Shown in pieces: positions 18,601 through 26,797 of a stretch of 56,078 bases of DNA. The notes beneath the pieces were generated by a model that was not told where the DNA came from, did not search any database, and saw only the letters and a list, made by a program, of their open reading frames with translations. The DNA is taken from assembly GCF_020524285.1 (NCBI RefSeq), contig NZ_JAIVKX010000026.1, forward strand, positions 1 through 56,078, written 5' to 3'. A program made the translations under genes and the position numbers. The DNA comes from Alloyangia pacifica. GTDB lineage: Bacteria > Pseudomonadota > Alphaproteobacteria > Rhodobacterales > Rhodobacteraceae. The first letter of the stretch is position 1; each line of letters begins with the position of its first letter.

Positions 18601-18872
18601 CTGGCAAATCCCTCGGTGGCCTCGGCGGACATCTTTTCGAGCCCCTCGATGGCGCCGAACTCCGCTTCCATCGGCTCGATCAGCAGGCGCTCGGCGTCGG
18701 ACGGGCTGATGCCATCGAGCGTGGTGCTGACATAGACCAGCGGCAGCGGAACCTCGGGGTTCGCCTCCTTGGGGATCGAGACATAGGCGACAGCGCCGAA
18801 GGTCAGGATCATCCCCAGCAGGATCATCATCGCCCGGCCACGGGAAAAGGCGGCGTCGATCAGGCTGTTCAC
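15699..18872 (-). CDS. RND-family efflux transporter permease (AcrB-like)
   Basis: The 1057-residue protein has the RND efflux pump layout: an N-terminal helix, a large periplasmic loop, a block of helices, a second loop (about residues 560-860) and a final helix block. The proton-relay segment in TM4 reads LVDGAIVTVE, with one aspartate where AcrB has two. The TM10 region has NNNIVLIDAYND instead of the AcrB lysine segment, as in several non-AcrB RND pumps. It overlaps the adaptor gene by 4 bp and would form a tripartite pump with it. No outer-membrane TolC gene is in the window. Substrates are unknown. Confidence 0.92.
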   Translation of the reverse strand: MNSLIDAAFSRGRAMMILLGMILTFGAVAYVSIPKEANPEVPLPLVYVSTTLDGISPSDAERLLIEPMEAEFGAIEGLEKMSAEATEGFASVQLEFAAGGDIDEALDKVREAADTVQSDLPEDATTLNVTEINTALFPIITALLSGPLPERTLNDVAEAVQDKLEALPGVLEVDIGGAREEFLEVLIDPTVFQTYNLSFETLTSQLQRNNQLIAAGAIETGGGRIVLKVPGLIEDLEDVMAMPVKVDGTTVVTFGDVATVRRTFEDPTGYARIDGQPSLALEVTKRSGANIIDTVAATKRVIDEMSGDWPGSLRVTYLQDQSEQVKTLLSDLEANVMAAVMLVMIVIVFALGLRSAILVGLSIPGAFLAGVAIIWAMGFTMNIVVLFALILVVGMLVDGAIVTVELADRRLQEGDSPKAAYAHAAKRMAWPIIASTATTLSVFFPLLFWTGLIGQFMKYLPITVILTLGASLFMALIFIPVLGGMIGRNQPQTAQAKAALHAAERGDPRQIGGLTGAYVRLLERAILRPWTTVVLALALLLGGFALYGQFGRGISFFPSVEPEFMQLQVRARDNLSIYERDDLVRKVEDRLVGTEGIESVYARSTMSAGGGEEDVIGTLQLDLVDWQERRTADEIGADIREKMADIAGIDVQVETESGGPSSGKPVNLRVSAGDFSQQSAAVDDVLAAMERVGGFTDITDTRPLPGVEVAINVDRAEAARFGADVSLLGQAVQLLTQGITVTDYRPPDADGELDVRVRFPNDSRSLSELTNLRVPTSAGLVPISNFVTFEPVERVGVIRRVDEQRVTTIEANVAPGLLVNDQVMALRTELDQADLPDSASYEFAGEAEDQQESMTFLAVAFLAAIGLMFLILVVQFNSFYQSLVVMSAIVFSIGGVLLGLIVTGRPFGIVMGGVGVIALAGIVVNNNIVLIDAYNDLRKDGLSPLEAALRTGAQRLRPVVLTSITTALGLMPMVLGMNINFISREIVFGAPSTQYWTELSSAIAGGLVIATVLTLVVTPAMLMLREKRDARAVPSSRSDAPALHSQAAFGGPSAQGD

Positions 18873-20047
18873 GGCTTGTCCTCCGCCAGCTCGAGCGGCA
18901 TGCCTGTACTGGCGTCAGAGACCTGTTCGGCCTGCTCCTGCGGCTCGGCGCGAACCGCTTCGCCGTCGCGCACGAAGCCCTGGCCCACGGTGATGATCGT
19001 GACATCGTCGTCCAGTCCGGTGACCCAGACGCTGTCGATTTCGGTCTTCACGACCTGGATCGGGTGGAAGGTAACGTGACCATCCTCGACGGTCTTCAGC
19101 CCGATCTGGCCGGCCTCGTCGAGCGAGATGATCGAGGGGGCCACGCGATGCGCCGTGGCCTCGCCGGTGGGAATCGTGACCTGGGCGGATACGCCCGCGG
19201 GCACCTCTCCATCCGGGTTGGCGACCTCGATCTCGGTCAGGAAGGTGCGGGTTTCGGAGGCCGCGGCGGCCCCGACGAAGCTGACCCGGCCCTCGCGGGT
19301 CTGGCCGGTGATGAAGCTCACCCGGGCGGTCTGGCCTTCGCTGATCCGGCTGAGCGCCTGTTGCGGCACCTGGATCGCGACGGTCAGCGGGTCATTGTCG
19401 ACAACCCGCGCAATCGTGGCCCCGGCCTGCACGTATTCGCCCTCGCTTGCGGGCAGCCCCTCGATGCGCCCGGCAAAGGGTGCTTCGACGACGAGGTTGT
19501 TGATCGCCTCCTCGGCGCTGGCCACATCCGCCTCGGCGGCGGCGAGCGTTGCGCGGGCCTCGGACAGCCGGTCGTTGGTGGCGACGCCGCGCTCGAAGAG
19601 CTGAGCCGCGTTGTCGAACTCCCGCTGGGCATTGGCGCGCTGCTCTTCGGCCTGGGTGAGCGCGGCTTCGGCGCGGGCGGAGTTGAGCCGTGCCAGCACG
19701 TCGCCCCGTTCCACCCGGTCGCCCTTGGCAAAGGGCATCTCGACCACCGTGCCGGCGGTCTCGGCGATGACGTCCGTGTCGCGGTCGGGCAGCGCCTGAC
19801 CTTCGGCCCTGTAGCTCAGGGTGACCGGCTCCGCCTCGGACTGCATGACCATGACCGACGGCGGCAGAGGATCATCCGCGGCAGCGTCCTGCGCAGGCTC
19901 GGCGCCGGGGAAGAGGAAGCCGCTGCCCATCCAGGCGATGATGATGGCCACCAGCGAGAGCGCGATCCAGAACGGCCGCGACGAGCCGCGGTCGGTCTCG
20001 AACTGCAGGCTCGCGGGCGGTGCCGCGGGGGCGGGTTGGTCGGTCAT
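18869..20047 (-). CDS. RND efflux periplasmic adaptor (membrane fusion protein)
   Basis: The 392-residue protein has an N-terminal membrane anchor (about residues 27-47), a lipoyl half-motif around TAGTVVEMPFAKGDRVERGD, an alpha-helical hairpin (ALTQAEEQRANAQREFDNAA), a second lipoyl half (EAPFAGRIEGLPASEGEYV) and beta-barrel domains. This is the standard HlyD/AcrA-type adaptor linking the RND pump to an outer-membrane channel. It is the first gene of the efflux operon and is divergent from a TetR regulator across an 89-bp promoter region containing a strong inverted repeat. Confidence 0.92.
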   Translation of the reverse strand: MTDQPAPAAPPASLQFETDRGSSRPFWIALSLVAIIIAWMGSGFLFPGAEPAQDAAADDPLPPSVMVMQSEAEPVTLSYRAEGQALPDRDTDVIAETAGTVVEMPFAKGDRVERGDVLARLNSARAEAALTQAEEQRANAQREFDNAAQLFERGVATNDRLSEARATLAAAEADVASAEEAINNLVVEAPFAGRIEGLPASEGEYVQAGATIARVVDNDPLTVAIQVPQQALSRISEGQTARVSFITGQTREGRVSFVGAAAASETRTFLTEIEVANPDGEVPAGVSAQVTIPTGEATAHRVAPSIISLDEAGQIGLKTVEDGHVTFHPIQVVKTEIDSVWVTGLDDDVTIITVGQGFVRDGEAVRAEPQEQAEQVSDASTGMPLELAEDKP

Positions 20048-20104
20048 GTGCTGCTACTTTCGCTCATGAGGGCGTGATCGAACGGACGTCTTCGCGGCTT
20101 TACA

Positions 20105-20123
20105 TACCGACGGTCGGTCGGTA
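20105..20123. promoter_or_regulatory. TetR operator TACCGAC-N5-GTCGGTA
   Basis: A 7-bp perfect inverted repeat, TACCGAC at 20105-20111 and GTCGGTA at 20117-20123, sits in the 89-bp divergent region between the efflux adaptor and the TetR gene. Position and TACCGAC-type half-sites are typical for TetR repressors of RND pumps. Confidence 0.7.
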
Positions 20124-20136
20124 ATCAAGCCCACAG

Positions 20137-20850
20137 ATGACGGAGAACGTAATCGTGAATATCAAACGTTCCAGAATGTCCGCCGAAGACCGCCGGACCG
20201 CGATCCTCGACGTCGCCACCGAGCTTCTCTCGACCCACCCATGGGAGGAGGTCACCGTGGCGCTGTTGCTCGAGGCGGCGGGGATTTCCAAGGGCGGCTT
20301 CTACCATCACTTCACCTCCAAGGACGACGTTCTCGAGGCGGTCCTCCTGCGGCTCACCGATGCCAGCACCGCCGCGGGGCAGGACGTCTACGAGCGCAGC
20401 GAGGGCGGAGCCGTGGCGCGGTTCACCGCCTACCTCGAGGGTACGACGCGCTGGGAATTGCGCCATTCGGACAAGATCATGGGCGTCATCCGCATCGCGA
20501 TGATGGAAGGCAACGAGGCCATTTTCCTCAAGCTCGAGCAGGAGGCGCGCCGACGCGCGACGCCCGTGATGCGCACATTGGTTGCCGAGGGGGTCCGGGA
20601 GGGGGCTTTCGACGTGGTGGACATCGACATGACCGTCGATCTTCTGCAGCACGCCTGGCGCATGCGCTGGGTTGTCCTCGCGCATGCGCGCGAGCGCAGC
20701 GCTGCCGGCGACCTGTTTGGAGGCGAGACCATGCTGCAAGAGCGCCTGCACCTGGAGGAGCGGATGACCAACCGGCTGCTCGGATGCACGGGTGCACAGG
20801 TGCGGATGCCGCGGGCCGGGGAGTTCATGGATTTCCTCCGGCCGGTCTAG
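20137..20850 (+). CDS. TetR-family regulator of the adjacent RND pump
   Basis: The 237-residue protein carries a TetR-type DNA-binding domain in about residues 20-65 (RRTAILDVATELL, then VALLLEAAGISKGGFYHHF) and an unassigned ligand-binding C-terminus. It is divergent from the efflux adaptor gene with the operator between, so it likely represses both and responds to a pump substrate. The ATG at 20137 has little ribosome-site signal. A GTG at 20155 has GGAG nine bases upstream and would give a protein starting NIKRSRMSAEDRR after the initiator methionine, so the true start may be 20155. Confidence 0.88.
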   Translation: MTENVIVNIKRSRMSAEDRRTAILDVATELLSTHPWEEVTVALLLEAAGISKGGFYHHFTSKDDVLEAVLLRLTDASTAAGQDVYERSEGGAVARFTAYLEGTTRWELRHSDKIMGVIRIAMMEGNEAIFLKLEQEARRRATPVMRTLVAEGVREGAFDVVDIDMTVDLLQHAWRMRWVVLAHARERSAAGDLFGGETMLQERLHLEERMTNRLLGCTGAQVRMPRAGEFMDFLRPV

Positions 20851-20893
20851 GGCCGTCGGTGGCCGATCGTCTCTGACGCCGGGCAGAACACGC

Positions 20894-20913
20894 CGTCCAA
20901 TCTGGCTTGGACG
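20894..20913. terminator. weak hairpin between convergent TetR and CLC genes
   Basis: CGTCCAA (20894-20900) pairs with TTGGACG (20907-20913) around a 6-base loop. The 257-bp gap 20851-21107 otherwise shows no coding pattern or repeat. Confidence 0.3.
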
Positions 20914-21107
20914 CGCGGACCGCGGCGGCCGCAAGCGAACCAGCGGAGCCACACATTCTAGGAGCTGTCCCGCGCCCGCGATCCGTTCGCAGGGCGACTT
21001 GCCGACCCGGCCCGCTTGAAGGCCGGAGGCCCGAAGCGAGATGCGCCACTTCTCGGTGCGTCACCTTGGCGTAAGCGGTGCCGAGCATTCGCGGGAAAGA
21101 CGATCGT

Positions 21108-22982
21108 TCAGCGCCGGGCCGGGTACAGGCGCTTGTTGGTTTCCTCGGCGTAGCGGCGCAGGCAGTAGTGTTCGTTCACGATCCCAAGCACCTGCCGCTC
21201 GGAATCGAGCACGGCCAACGTGTCCGCCTCGTTCTTGGCAAATGCGCCGATCGCGTCCTGAACGGTTTGCTCGGGCCGCAGCCATGCGCTCCTGAGCCGG
21301 GCGATGCTCGACAGGGGGGCCTTGGGATCCTGCCCGTCCCAGTGCAGGTCGGTCATCAGGCACAGCCCGGCGTAGCGATCGCTCTCGTCGAGCAAGGGGA
21401 CGGCCTTCGTCGCCCCGAGCGGAAAGCGGCGACGTGCCTCGGCGATGGTGGCGGTGTTCGACAGTGTATGGCCGGACCGCCGCATCATGCGTCCGACGGT
21501 GAGATCGCGCATCCAGCCGACATCGGCGGCCGAGCGGATGGTTTCGCCGCGCAGGTGGAAACGCCACGTGGAAAAGCTGAAGCCGAAGAACTGCCGCACG
21601 ATGGAGGTCGAGAGCAGGGCGGAAACCAGCACCGCCAGCGCCAATGGCAGGCTCTGGGTCATTTCCAGCGCGAGGAAGCTCATGGTCAGCGGTGCGCCGA
21701 TCACCGCCGTGGCGAGGGCGCACATGCCGACCACCGCAAGCACCTCGACCGGCGGCTGCAGGCCGAACCCAAGCATCCAAAGCAGTGCAAGAACCTTGCC
21801 GAGGATCGCGCCAAGCAGCAGCGATGCAAAGAACAGCCCGCCCCGAAAGCCCGCACCCAGCGAGATGATCGACGCCATCATCTTGAGCAAGAACAGCAGG
21901 ATCAGCGGCCAGAGCGGCAGATCGCTGCCCATCACCAGCGTCATGGCGCCGTGGCCCGACGACAGCACCTGCGGGCTGACGAGCGCGAGAGCGCCGACGC
22001 AGATGCCGCCAAGGATCGGCTGGCTCCATCCGGGAATATGGCTCTTGCTCAGCAGCCGCTCCATCAGCGCCACCGAGCGCATGACGAAGATCCCGACAAG
22101 TGCGGCAGCGACTGCCAGCAGGGCGATCAGCAGATAGGACCGGGCGGGAATGTCACCCGCGAAGACGAGGCTCGTGCCATGCGTATCCGACAGCAGCCGC
22201 GCCACCACGGTGGCGGCGATAGAGGCGGAGAGCACCGGCAGAAGGGCCGCGACGGAATAGGCGGCGAGCACCAGTTCGAAGGCATAGAAGGCGCCCGTAA
22301 GCGGCGCGTCGAAGGCCGCGGCGATGGCCCCCCCTGCACCAGCGGCAACCAGCTGTCGCAGGTCCTCGCGGCGCAACCGCAGCTTCTGTCCGCTCCACGA
22401 CGCGAGCGCCGAAGCGGCCTGCGTGTAGGCGGCCTCCATGCCCACCGAGGCGCCGAAGCCGCTCGAGGCGATGGTCTGCAGGGTGATGTAGATGCTGCCG
22501 GGCACCGGGATCTTGCCGCCGCCGACGGCATTGGCCTCGATCGGGTCGGCCACGCGGCGGAACCAGCGACGTCCGACGAGATAGGACAGGCCGACGAGAA
22601 CGCCGCCCAGCACCGGCCCGGCGAAGGCGCGCAGCGGGTCAAGACGAGGCGCGCCGCTGACCGGATCGGCGTAGCCGAAGACCAGCAGACCCAGCAGGTG
22701 GATCACTTCCTGCATGCCGATCACCGCGGCGCCCGCGAGCACACCGATCAGCGCCGCCACCAGCGTGTAGGCGATCTCGTTGCGGCGGATCAGCGTCCGG
22801 AGGCGGAACGGGGCGCGCAAGCGGCGCAGCACCCTGCGGCTGCGGGCTTTCGGCGGCGTACTTCTTTCCGCAAGGCCACCGGCCGGACCGGCAGCGGAGG
22901 GGCCGGCATGCGTTCCGGTCCCGATGACCTTGTCCGCGGGGACGGCCTCGGGGGAAGTGAATGCGGTTTCGCGGCGGCTCAT
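21108..22982 (-). CDS. CLC-family chloride channel/antiporter with C-terminal CBS-like region
   Basis: The 624-residue protein has a multi-helix CLC-like core (about residues 65-470) and a C-terminal cytoplasmic part with two CBS-like halves, from RDLTVGRMMRRSGHTL to the end. Core motifs deviate from E. coli ClcA: GSGIP reads GGGKIP, GREGP reads GMEAA (the gating glutamate is kept) and GxFxP reads GLFFAS. Ion selectivity or coupling may differ. The ATG at 22982 is preferred because AAGGA precedes it and an upstream in-frame extension to 23090 has no family-like sequence. It is an isolated gene, convergent with the TetR gene. CBS pairs commonly bind adenine nucleotides. Confidence 0.85.
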   Translation of the reverse strand: MSRRETAFTSPEAVPADKVIGTGTHAGPSAAGPAGGLAERSTPPKARSRRVLRRLRAPFRLRTLIRRNEIAYTLVAALIGVLAGAAVIGMQEVIHLLGLLVFGYADPVSGAPRLDPLRAFAGPVLGGVLVGLSYLVGRRWFRRVADPIEANAVGGGKIPVPGSIYITLQTIASSGFGASVGMEAAYTQAASALASWSGQKLRLRREDLRQLVAAGAGGAIAAAFDAPLTGAFYAFELVLAAYSVAALLPVLSASIAATVVARLLSDTHGTSLVFAGDIPARSYLLIALLAVAAALVGIFVMRSVALMERLLSKSHIPGWSQPILGGICVGALALVSPQVLSSGHGAMTLVMGSDLPLWPLILLFLLKMMASIISLGAGFRGGLFFASLLLGAILGKVLALLWMLGFGLQPPVEVLAVVGMCALATAVIGAPLTMSFLALEMTQSLPLALAVLVSALLSTSIVRQFFGFSFSTWRFHLRGETIRSAADVGWMRDLTVGRMMRRSGHTLSNTATIAEARRRFPLGATKAVPLLDESDRYAGLCLMTDLHWDGQDPKAPLSSIARLRSAWLRPEQTVQDAIGAFAKNEADTLAVLDSERQVLGIVNEHYCLRRYAEETNKRLYPARR

Positions 22983-23252
22983 CTCCGGGTCCTTCGGGGT
23001 GTGGATTCGCGTGCTTCTGGCTGCGGCCGCTGAAACAGCGCATCCGGTCGCGGGTCCAGATTTCGCGAGGGACTTTGTATACTCGTTCACGAGATTTTTA
23101 CCTCAATCTGATCGCGCGTTCGGGCGAGTGCGAAACAGTGTGGCGGATCCATTGTCGTCGGACGTGCCGGAAAGGGATGTCGGGGTGCCGGCGAAAAGTC
23201 TCGCCACTTCATGTGCGTATTCAGGTCCATGATGCGGGCGGGAGGAGCAGCG

Positions 23253-24164
23253 TCACCCGTTGGTGCGGATATCGCCCGCGCAGCGAAAGCCGAGGTGGCT
23301 CGAGGTCGCCTGTGCGGCGTTCGCGGTTCTGGCGGATACCCGGTACCGGTTGCAGTAGGAGGCGTGGCACAGGTACGAGCCGCCGCGCATCGCCTTCATC
23401 GCCGGCGTGTCGGGAGTCCAGTCGGAGGCCGTCCACTCCCAGCAGTTTCCGGACATGTTGTAGAGGCCGAAGCCATTGGGCGCGAAGCTGCGGGCGGGTG
23501 CGGTGGCGAGATAGCCGTCCGCGGCGGTGTTCTGCATCGGGAAGCGGCCCTGCCAGATATTGCACATATGCGCGCCGCCGGGCGTCAGCGCATCGCCCCA
23601 TGGGTAGGTGGCCCGTCGCAAACCCCCGCGCGCGGCCACCTCCCATTCCTCCTCGGTCGGCAGGCGCTTCCCGGCGAAGGCGCAGAACGCCAGGGCGTCG
23701 TTCCACGACACGTGCACGACCGGGTGATCCATGCGGCCCCGCAGGGAGGAGGTGCCCCCGTCGGGCCGATGCCAGCAGGCTCCGCGCGCGGCGCACCACC
23801 ATTCGGGCGCGATCAGATCGTCGACATCGGCGAGGGCGCCGTCCGGATGAAGCTGCGCGGCAAAGACAAAGGACCAGCCGGCGCGTTCGGCCTCGGTGCG
23901 GTAGCCGGTGGCGCGGACGAAGGCGGCGAACTGCGCGTTGGTCACTGCGGTGCGATCAATGAGGAAGTCCGGCAGGTCGACAGGCCGCACCGGGCGCTCT
24001 CCATCGCCGGGAATCGCTTCGGGGCCGTCATCACCAATGAGCCATGTGCCGCTTGGGATGGGCGCCATTTCCGGGTGCTCCGTCGGATCCAAAGTGGCAA
24101 TCGGAGCTGCAAGGGGGCGCTCATGCGGGCCCGCTTGCTCAATTTTTGGGCTGCAACACGTCAA
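23253..24164 (-). CDS. formylglycine-generating enzyme (sulfatase maturase)
   Basis: The 303-residue protein closely follows aerobic bacterial FGEs, which oxidise the cysteine in sulfatase CxPxR motifs to formylglycine. The paired catalytic, copper-binding cysteines are C266 and C271 in GGSYLCHASYCNRYR. Other hallmarks are IPSGTWLIGDD, PVVHVSWNDA, GKRLPTEEEWEVAARGG, CNIWQGRFP and LGFRCA. I choose the TTG at 24164 because it gives the short MTCCSP N-terminus I recall in related bacterial FGEs and has GAGGGG six bases before it; the ATG at 24068 is the alternative and starts right at the domain. It is divergent from the GntR-importer-sulfatase operon and presumably activates that sulfatase. Confidence 0.93.
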   Translation of the reverse strand: MTCCSPKIEQAGPHERPLAAPIATLDPTEHPEMAPIPSGTWLIGDDGPEAIPGDGERPVRPVDLPDFLIDRTAVTNAQFAAFVRATGYRTEAERAGWSFVFAAQLHPDGALADVDDLIAPEWWCAARGACWHRPDGGTSSLRGRMDHPVVHVSWNDALAFCAFAGKRLPTEEEWEVAARGGLRRATYPWGDALTPGGAHMCNIWQGRFPMQNTAADGYLATAPARSFAPNGFGLYNMSGNCWEWTASDWTPDTPAMKAMRGGSYLCHASYCNRYRVSARTANAAQATSSHLGFRCAGDIRTNG

Positions 24165-24237
24165 GGCATGCCCCTCTTTTTCGAAAAGCGGAAAATTCTT
24201 CGGCGCGGACTTTGACAGCAACGCTGCGTCACGACAA

Positions 24238-24257
24238 GAGGTAGGACGTCCTACCTC
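24238..24257. promoter_or_regulatory. 20-bp perfect palindrome, probable GntR operator
   Basis: GAGGTAGGACGTCCTACCTC is a perfect 20-bp palindrome centred on GACGTC. It ends 10 bp before the GntR start codon and lies between the divergent FGE and GntR genes. It is ideally placed for the GntR protein to control both the maturase and the importer-sulfatase operon. Confidence 0.7.
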
Positions 24258-24267
24258 CGGAGTGCGC

Positions 24268-25014
24268 ATGCAGGAAACCTCAACAGATCGCGTGATCAAC
24301 TTCATCAGGTCCGAAGGCATGACGCCGGGCGACCGCCTGCCGGCGGAGATCGCCATGGCGCAGCTGCTCGGCCTCAGCCGCAATTCGGTGCGCGAGGCCT
24401 ATTCCGAGCTGCTTGCGCGCGGCATGCTGACCCGCCGGCACGGCATCGGGACCTTCGTCGCCGAGCCGCCGATCATGAATTCCATGGGCAACAACGTCGG
24501 CTTCTGGAAGCTGATCGAGCAGTCGAAGATGACCCCCTCGGTCCGCGAGCTGAGCCGGGGCAAGGCGGAGCTGCCTGACGCGATCGCCTCGCTCATGGGG
24601 CTCGAGCCCGGCCTCACGGTGGACTCGCTGCGCTGGCTCTTCCTCGCCAATGGCGAGCCCTGCGTGCTGATCGACCATTTCCTCGCGCCGCACGCATCGC
24701 TCGAAGCGATCAATCCCGACGTGACGCCCAATGTCATGCACGCGCTGCGCGATCAGATTGTCGTGGAAGGCGCGACGCTGACCACGCAATCCTCTGCCTG
24801 CAATGCCACGCTGGCCATCGCGGGGCTGCTGAACGTGCCGGAAGGCGAGGCGCTGCTGACCGGCATGGCCGCCGTCAAGTCTGGCAACGGGGCGGTGATC
24901 CTTGCCTCCCGGTCGTGGCACAACCCCAAGCTCATCAACAACCGCACCACCACGCAACTCTCCGCGATGCACTTCCTGCACGCGGCCAACAACGCTTCCC
25001 AGGAGAACTCATGA
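24268..25014 (+). CDS. GntR-family regulator (HutC/UTRA type)
   Basis: The 248-residue protein has a winged helix-turn-helix GntR domain at about residues 5-70 (GDRLPAEIAMAQLLGLSRNSVREAYSEL in two stretches) followed by a UTRA-type ligand domain (residues about 90-235). HutC-type regulators sense small ligands such as sugars, amino acids or histidine derivatives. It starts at ATG 24268, just after the 20-bp palindrome, and its stop overlaps the start of the binding-protein gene by 4 bp. It is therefore co-translated with the importer it probably controls, and it likely senses the sulfate ester or a breakdown product. Confidence 0.9.
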   Translation: MQETSTDRVINFIRSEGMTPGDRLPAEIAMAQLLGLSRNSVREAYSELLARGMLTRRHGIGTFVAEPPIMNSMGNNVGFWKLIEQSKMTPSVRELSRGKAELPDAIASLMGLEPGLTVDSLRWLFLANGEPCVLIDHFLAPHASLEAINPDVTPNVMHALRDQIVVEGATLTTQSSACNATLAIAGLLNVPEGEALLTGMAAVKSGNGAVILASRSWHNPKLINNRTTTQLSAMHFLHAANNASQENS

Positions 25015-25976
25015 CCAAATCCGTTCGCATGTTCGGCGGCCTGCTGGCCGCCTGCGGGTTCCTCGCCGCACAGCCGGCCCTTGCCGAAACCGCGGTCCGC
25101 TTCGGGGTCGACGCCTATACCACCGGCTCGCAAATCTGGGTCGCGGAGGACAAGGGCTACTTTGACGAAGAGGGCATCGACGCTCAGATCACCACCTTCG
25201 CCACCGGCGTCGAGGCGATCGACGCGCTGCTGGTCGGTCGCGCCGACATGTCCGTGGGGCTCGACTTCCCGATGGTGTCGCGCATCCAGGGCGGCAAGCT
25301 GAAGGTGCTGGCGGGGATCTTCCACTCGACGCCGGGCTTCCACAAGCTGGTCGTGTCGAACGACATTCAGGAGCCGTCCGACCTGAAGGGCAAGAAGATC
25401 GGCATCGCCACCGGCACCGCCGAGCACCTGATCACCATCAAGTATCTCGAGGAGAACGGCGTCAGCCCCGACGACGTCGAGATCGTCGGCTTCACCAGCC
25501 TGATGGAAATCGTCGCCTCGCTGCGCTCGGGCCGCATCGACGCCTCCTTCGTCTGGGCCGACGGCACCGAGAAATCGACCAGCGACGGCGAGCACTACGT
25601 TCTGACCGACGACAGCGCCGCGAAGCTCAAGGGCAGCGCCTACATCGCCGCGGCCTCGGGCTTTGCCGAGGAGAAGCCCGAGGCGGTGGTTTCGGTGCTG
25701 CGCGCGCTCGACAAGGCCAGCAGCTTCATCGAGGCCAACCGCGACGAGGCGGCGGACATCATCGCAAGCCACACGCGCGCGCCGCGTGATACCGTGCGCA
25801 ACCTGCTCGAGTACAATGCCTTCAGCCTCGCGCTCGGCGACTACGAGAAGGCCGGCTTCGACGCCGTGTCCGAGTTCGTCTCGCGCAGCCAGTCGACGGA
25901 GGTCACCTTCGCGACCGGTGTCGACGCCTCGTTCCTGACCGAAGCGGTTCCGAGCGCGGTCACCCTCGCCGAATGA
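25011..25976 (+). CDS. SsuA/TauA/THI5-like ABC substrate-binding protein
   Basis: The 321-residue protein has a Sec signal ending near ALAETA (residue 25) and the NMT1/THI5/SsuA-like fold: a periplasmic binding domain with [15 protein letters not shown] near the start, [18 protein letters not shown] and the [15 protein letters not shown] segment. Family ligands include sulfonates, sulfate esters, taurine and pyrimidine precursors. AGGAG lies six bases before ATG 25011, which overlaps the GntR stop. It is followed by its ATPase and permease. The downstream sulfatase suggests a sulfated organic ligand. Confidence 0.92.
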   Translation: MTKSVRMFGGLLAACGFLAAQPALAETAVRFGVDAYTTGSQIWVAEDKGYFDEEGIDAQITTFATGVEAIDALLVGRADMSVGLDFPMVSRIQGGKLKVLAGIFHSTPGFHKLVVSNDIQEPSDLKGKKIGIATGTAEHLITIKYLEENGVSPDDVEIVGFTSLMEIVASLRSGRIDASFVWADGTEKSTSDGEHYVLTDDSAAKLKGSAYIAAASGFAEEKPEAVVSVLRALDKASSFIEANRDEAADIIASHTRAPRDTVRNLLEYNAFSLALGDYEKAGFDAVSEFVSRSQSTEVTFATGVDASFLTEAVPSAVTLAE

Positions 25977-26797
25977 GCGACCCGAAGACCAAGGATACCA
26001 CGATGACTGCGACCACGGCCGCAATCTCCTTCGACCGGGTGGGCATGGCCTATCCCGGTCAGAAGGCCGGCAGCGAGCTCATCCTCGCCGATCTCAGCCT
26101 GAGCATCGCCGAGGGGGAGTTCTTCATCCTCGTCGGGCCTTCGGGCTCGGGCAAGTCGACGCTTCTGAAGATCGTCGCCGGCACCCAGAAACAGACCGAG
26201 GGCGAGGTGCTCGCCTTCGGAGAAAAGATCAACGGCCCCGACCGGCGGCACGGCATGGTGTTCCAATCCGTCGAAGAGCCGCTCTTCGAGTGGCTGACCG
26301 TGGCCGGCAACGTCGGCTTCGGACCGGAGGTGGCGGGCAAGTCGCGCAAGGTTTGCCGGGAAATCGCGCAGAGATACATCGACCTCGTTGGCCTGCGCGG
26401 CCATGAAAAGAAGTTCCCGCACGAGCTGTCGGGCGGCATGAAGCAGCGGGTGCAGATCGCCCGGACACTGGCAGCCGAGCCCGAGCTGATCCTCTTCGAC
26501 GAGCCCTTCGCGGCGCTCGACGCGCTGACCCGTCGCGTGCTGCAGCAGGAGCTGATCCGCATCTGGCAGGAAACCGGCCGCACCATGGTCTACGTGACCC
26601 ACGACATCCGCGAAGCGGTGATCCTCGGCCAGCGCGTCGCCGTCATGAGCCGCGGCCCGCGCGCCAACATCACCCGCATCTACGACATCGACCTGCCCTA
26701 TCCGCGGGACGATCTGGATGCCGAATTCGCCCGCTCGGTGCGCGAGATCGAGGCCGACATCGAGAAGGAGGCATCCTCGCAATGGCAAGCGCAATGA
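25973..26797 (+). CDS. SsuB/TauB-like ABC importer ATP-binding protein
   Basis: The 274-residue protein is a single nucleotide-binding domain with Walker [11 protein letters not shown]-loop [10 protein letters not shown], signature LSGGMKQRV, Walker [11 protein letters not shown] and H-loop VTHD, all intact. It matches the nitrate/sulfonate/taurine importer ATPases. The ATG at 25973 overlaps the binding-protein stop by 4 bp; an ATG at 26003 is an in-frame alternative that would drop the first ten residues. Its C-terminus overlaps the permease start by 16 bp. Confidence 0.93.
   Translation: MSDPKTKDTTMTATTAAISFDRVGMAYPGQKAGSELILADLSLSIAEGEFFILVGPSGSGKSTLLKIVAGTQKQTEGEVLAFGEKINGPDRRHGMVFQSVEEPLFEWLTVAGNVGFGPEVAGKSRKVCREIAQRYIDLVGLRGHEKKFPHELSGGMKQRVQIARTLAAEPELILFDEPFAALDALTRRVLQQELIRIWQETGRTMVYVTHDIREAVILGQRVAVMSRGPRANITRIYDIDLPYPRDDLDAEFARSVREIEADIEKEASSQWQAQ

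Noticed and set aside
21078-23033. Plus-strand frame of about 650 codons over the CLC gene
   Set aside because: The CLC protein on the minus strand is strongly family-like; this frame is compositionally biased and antisense.
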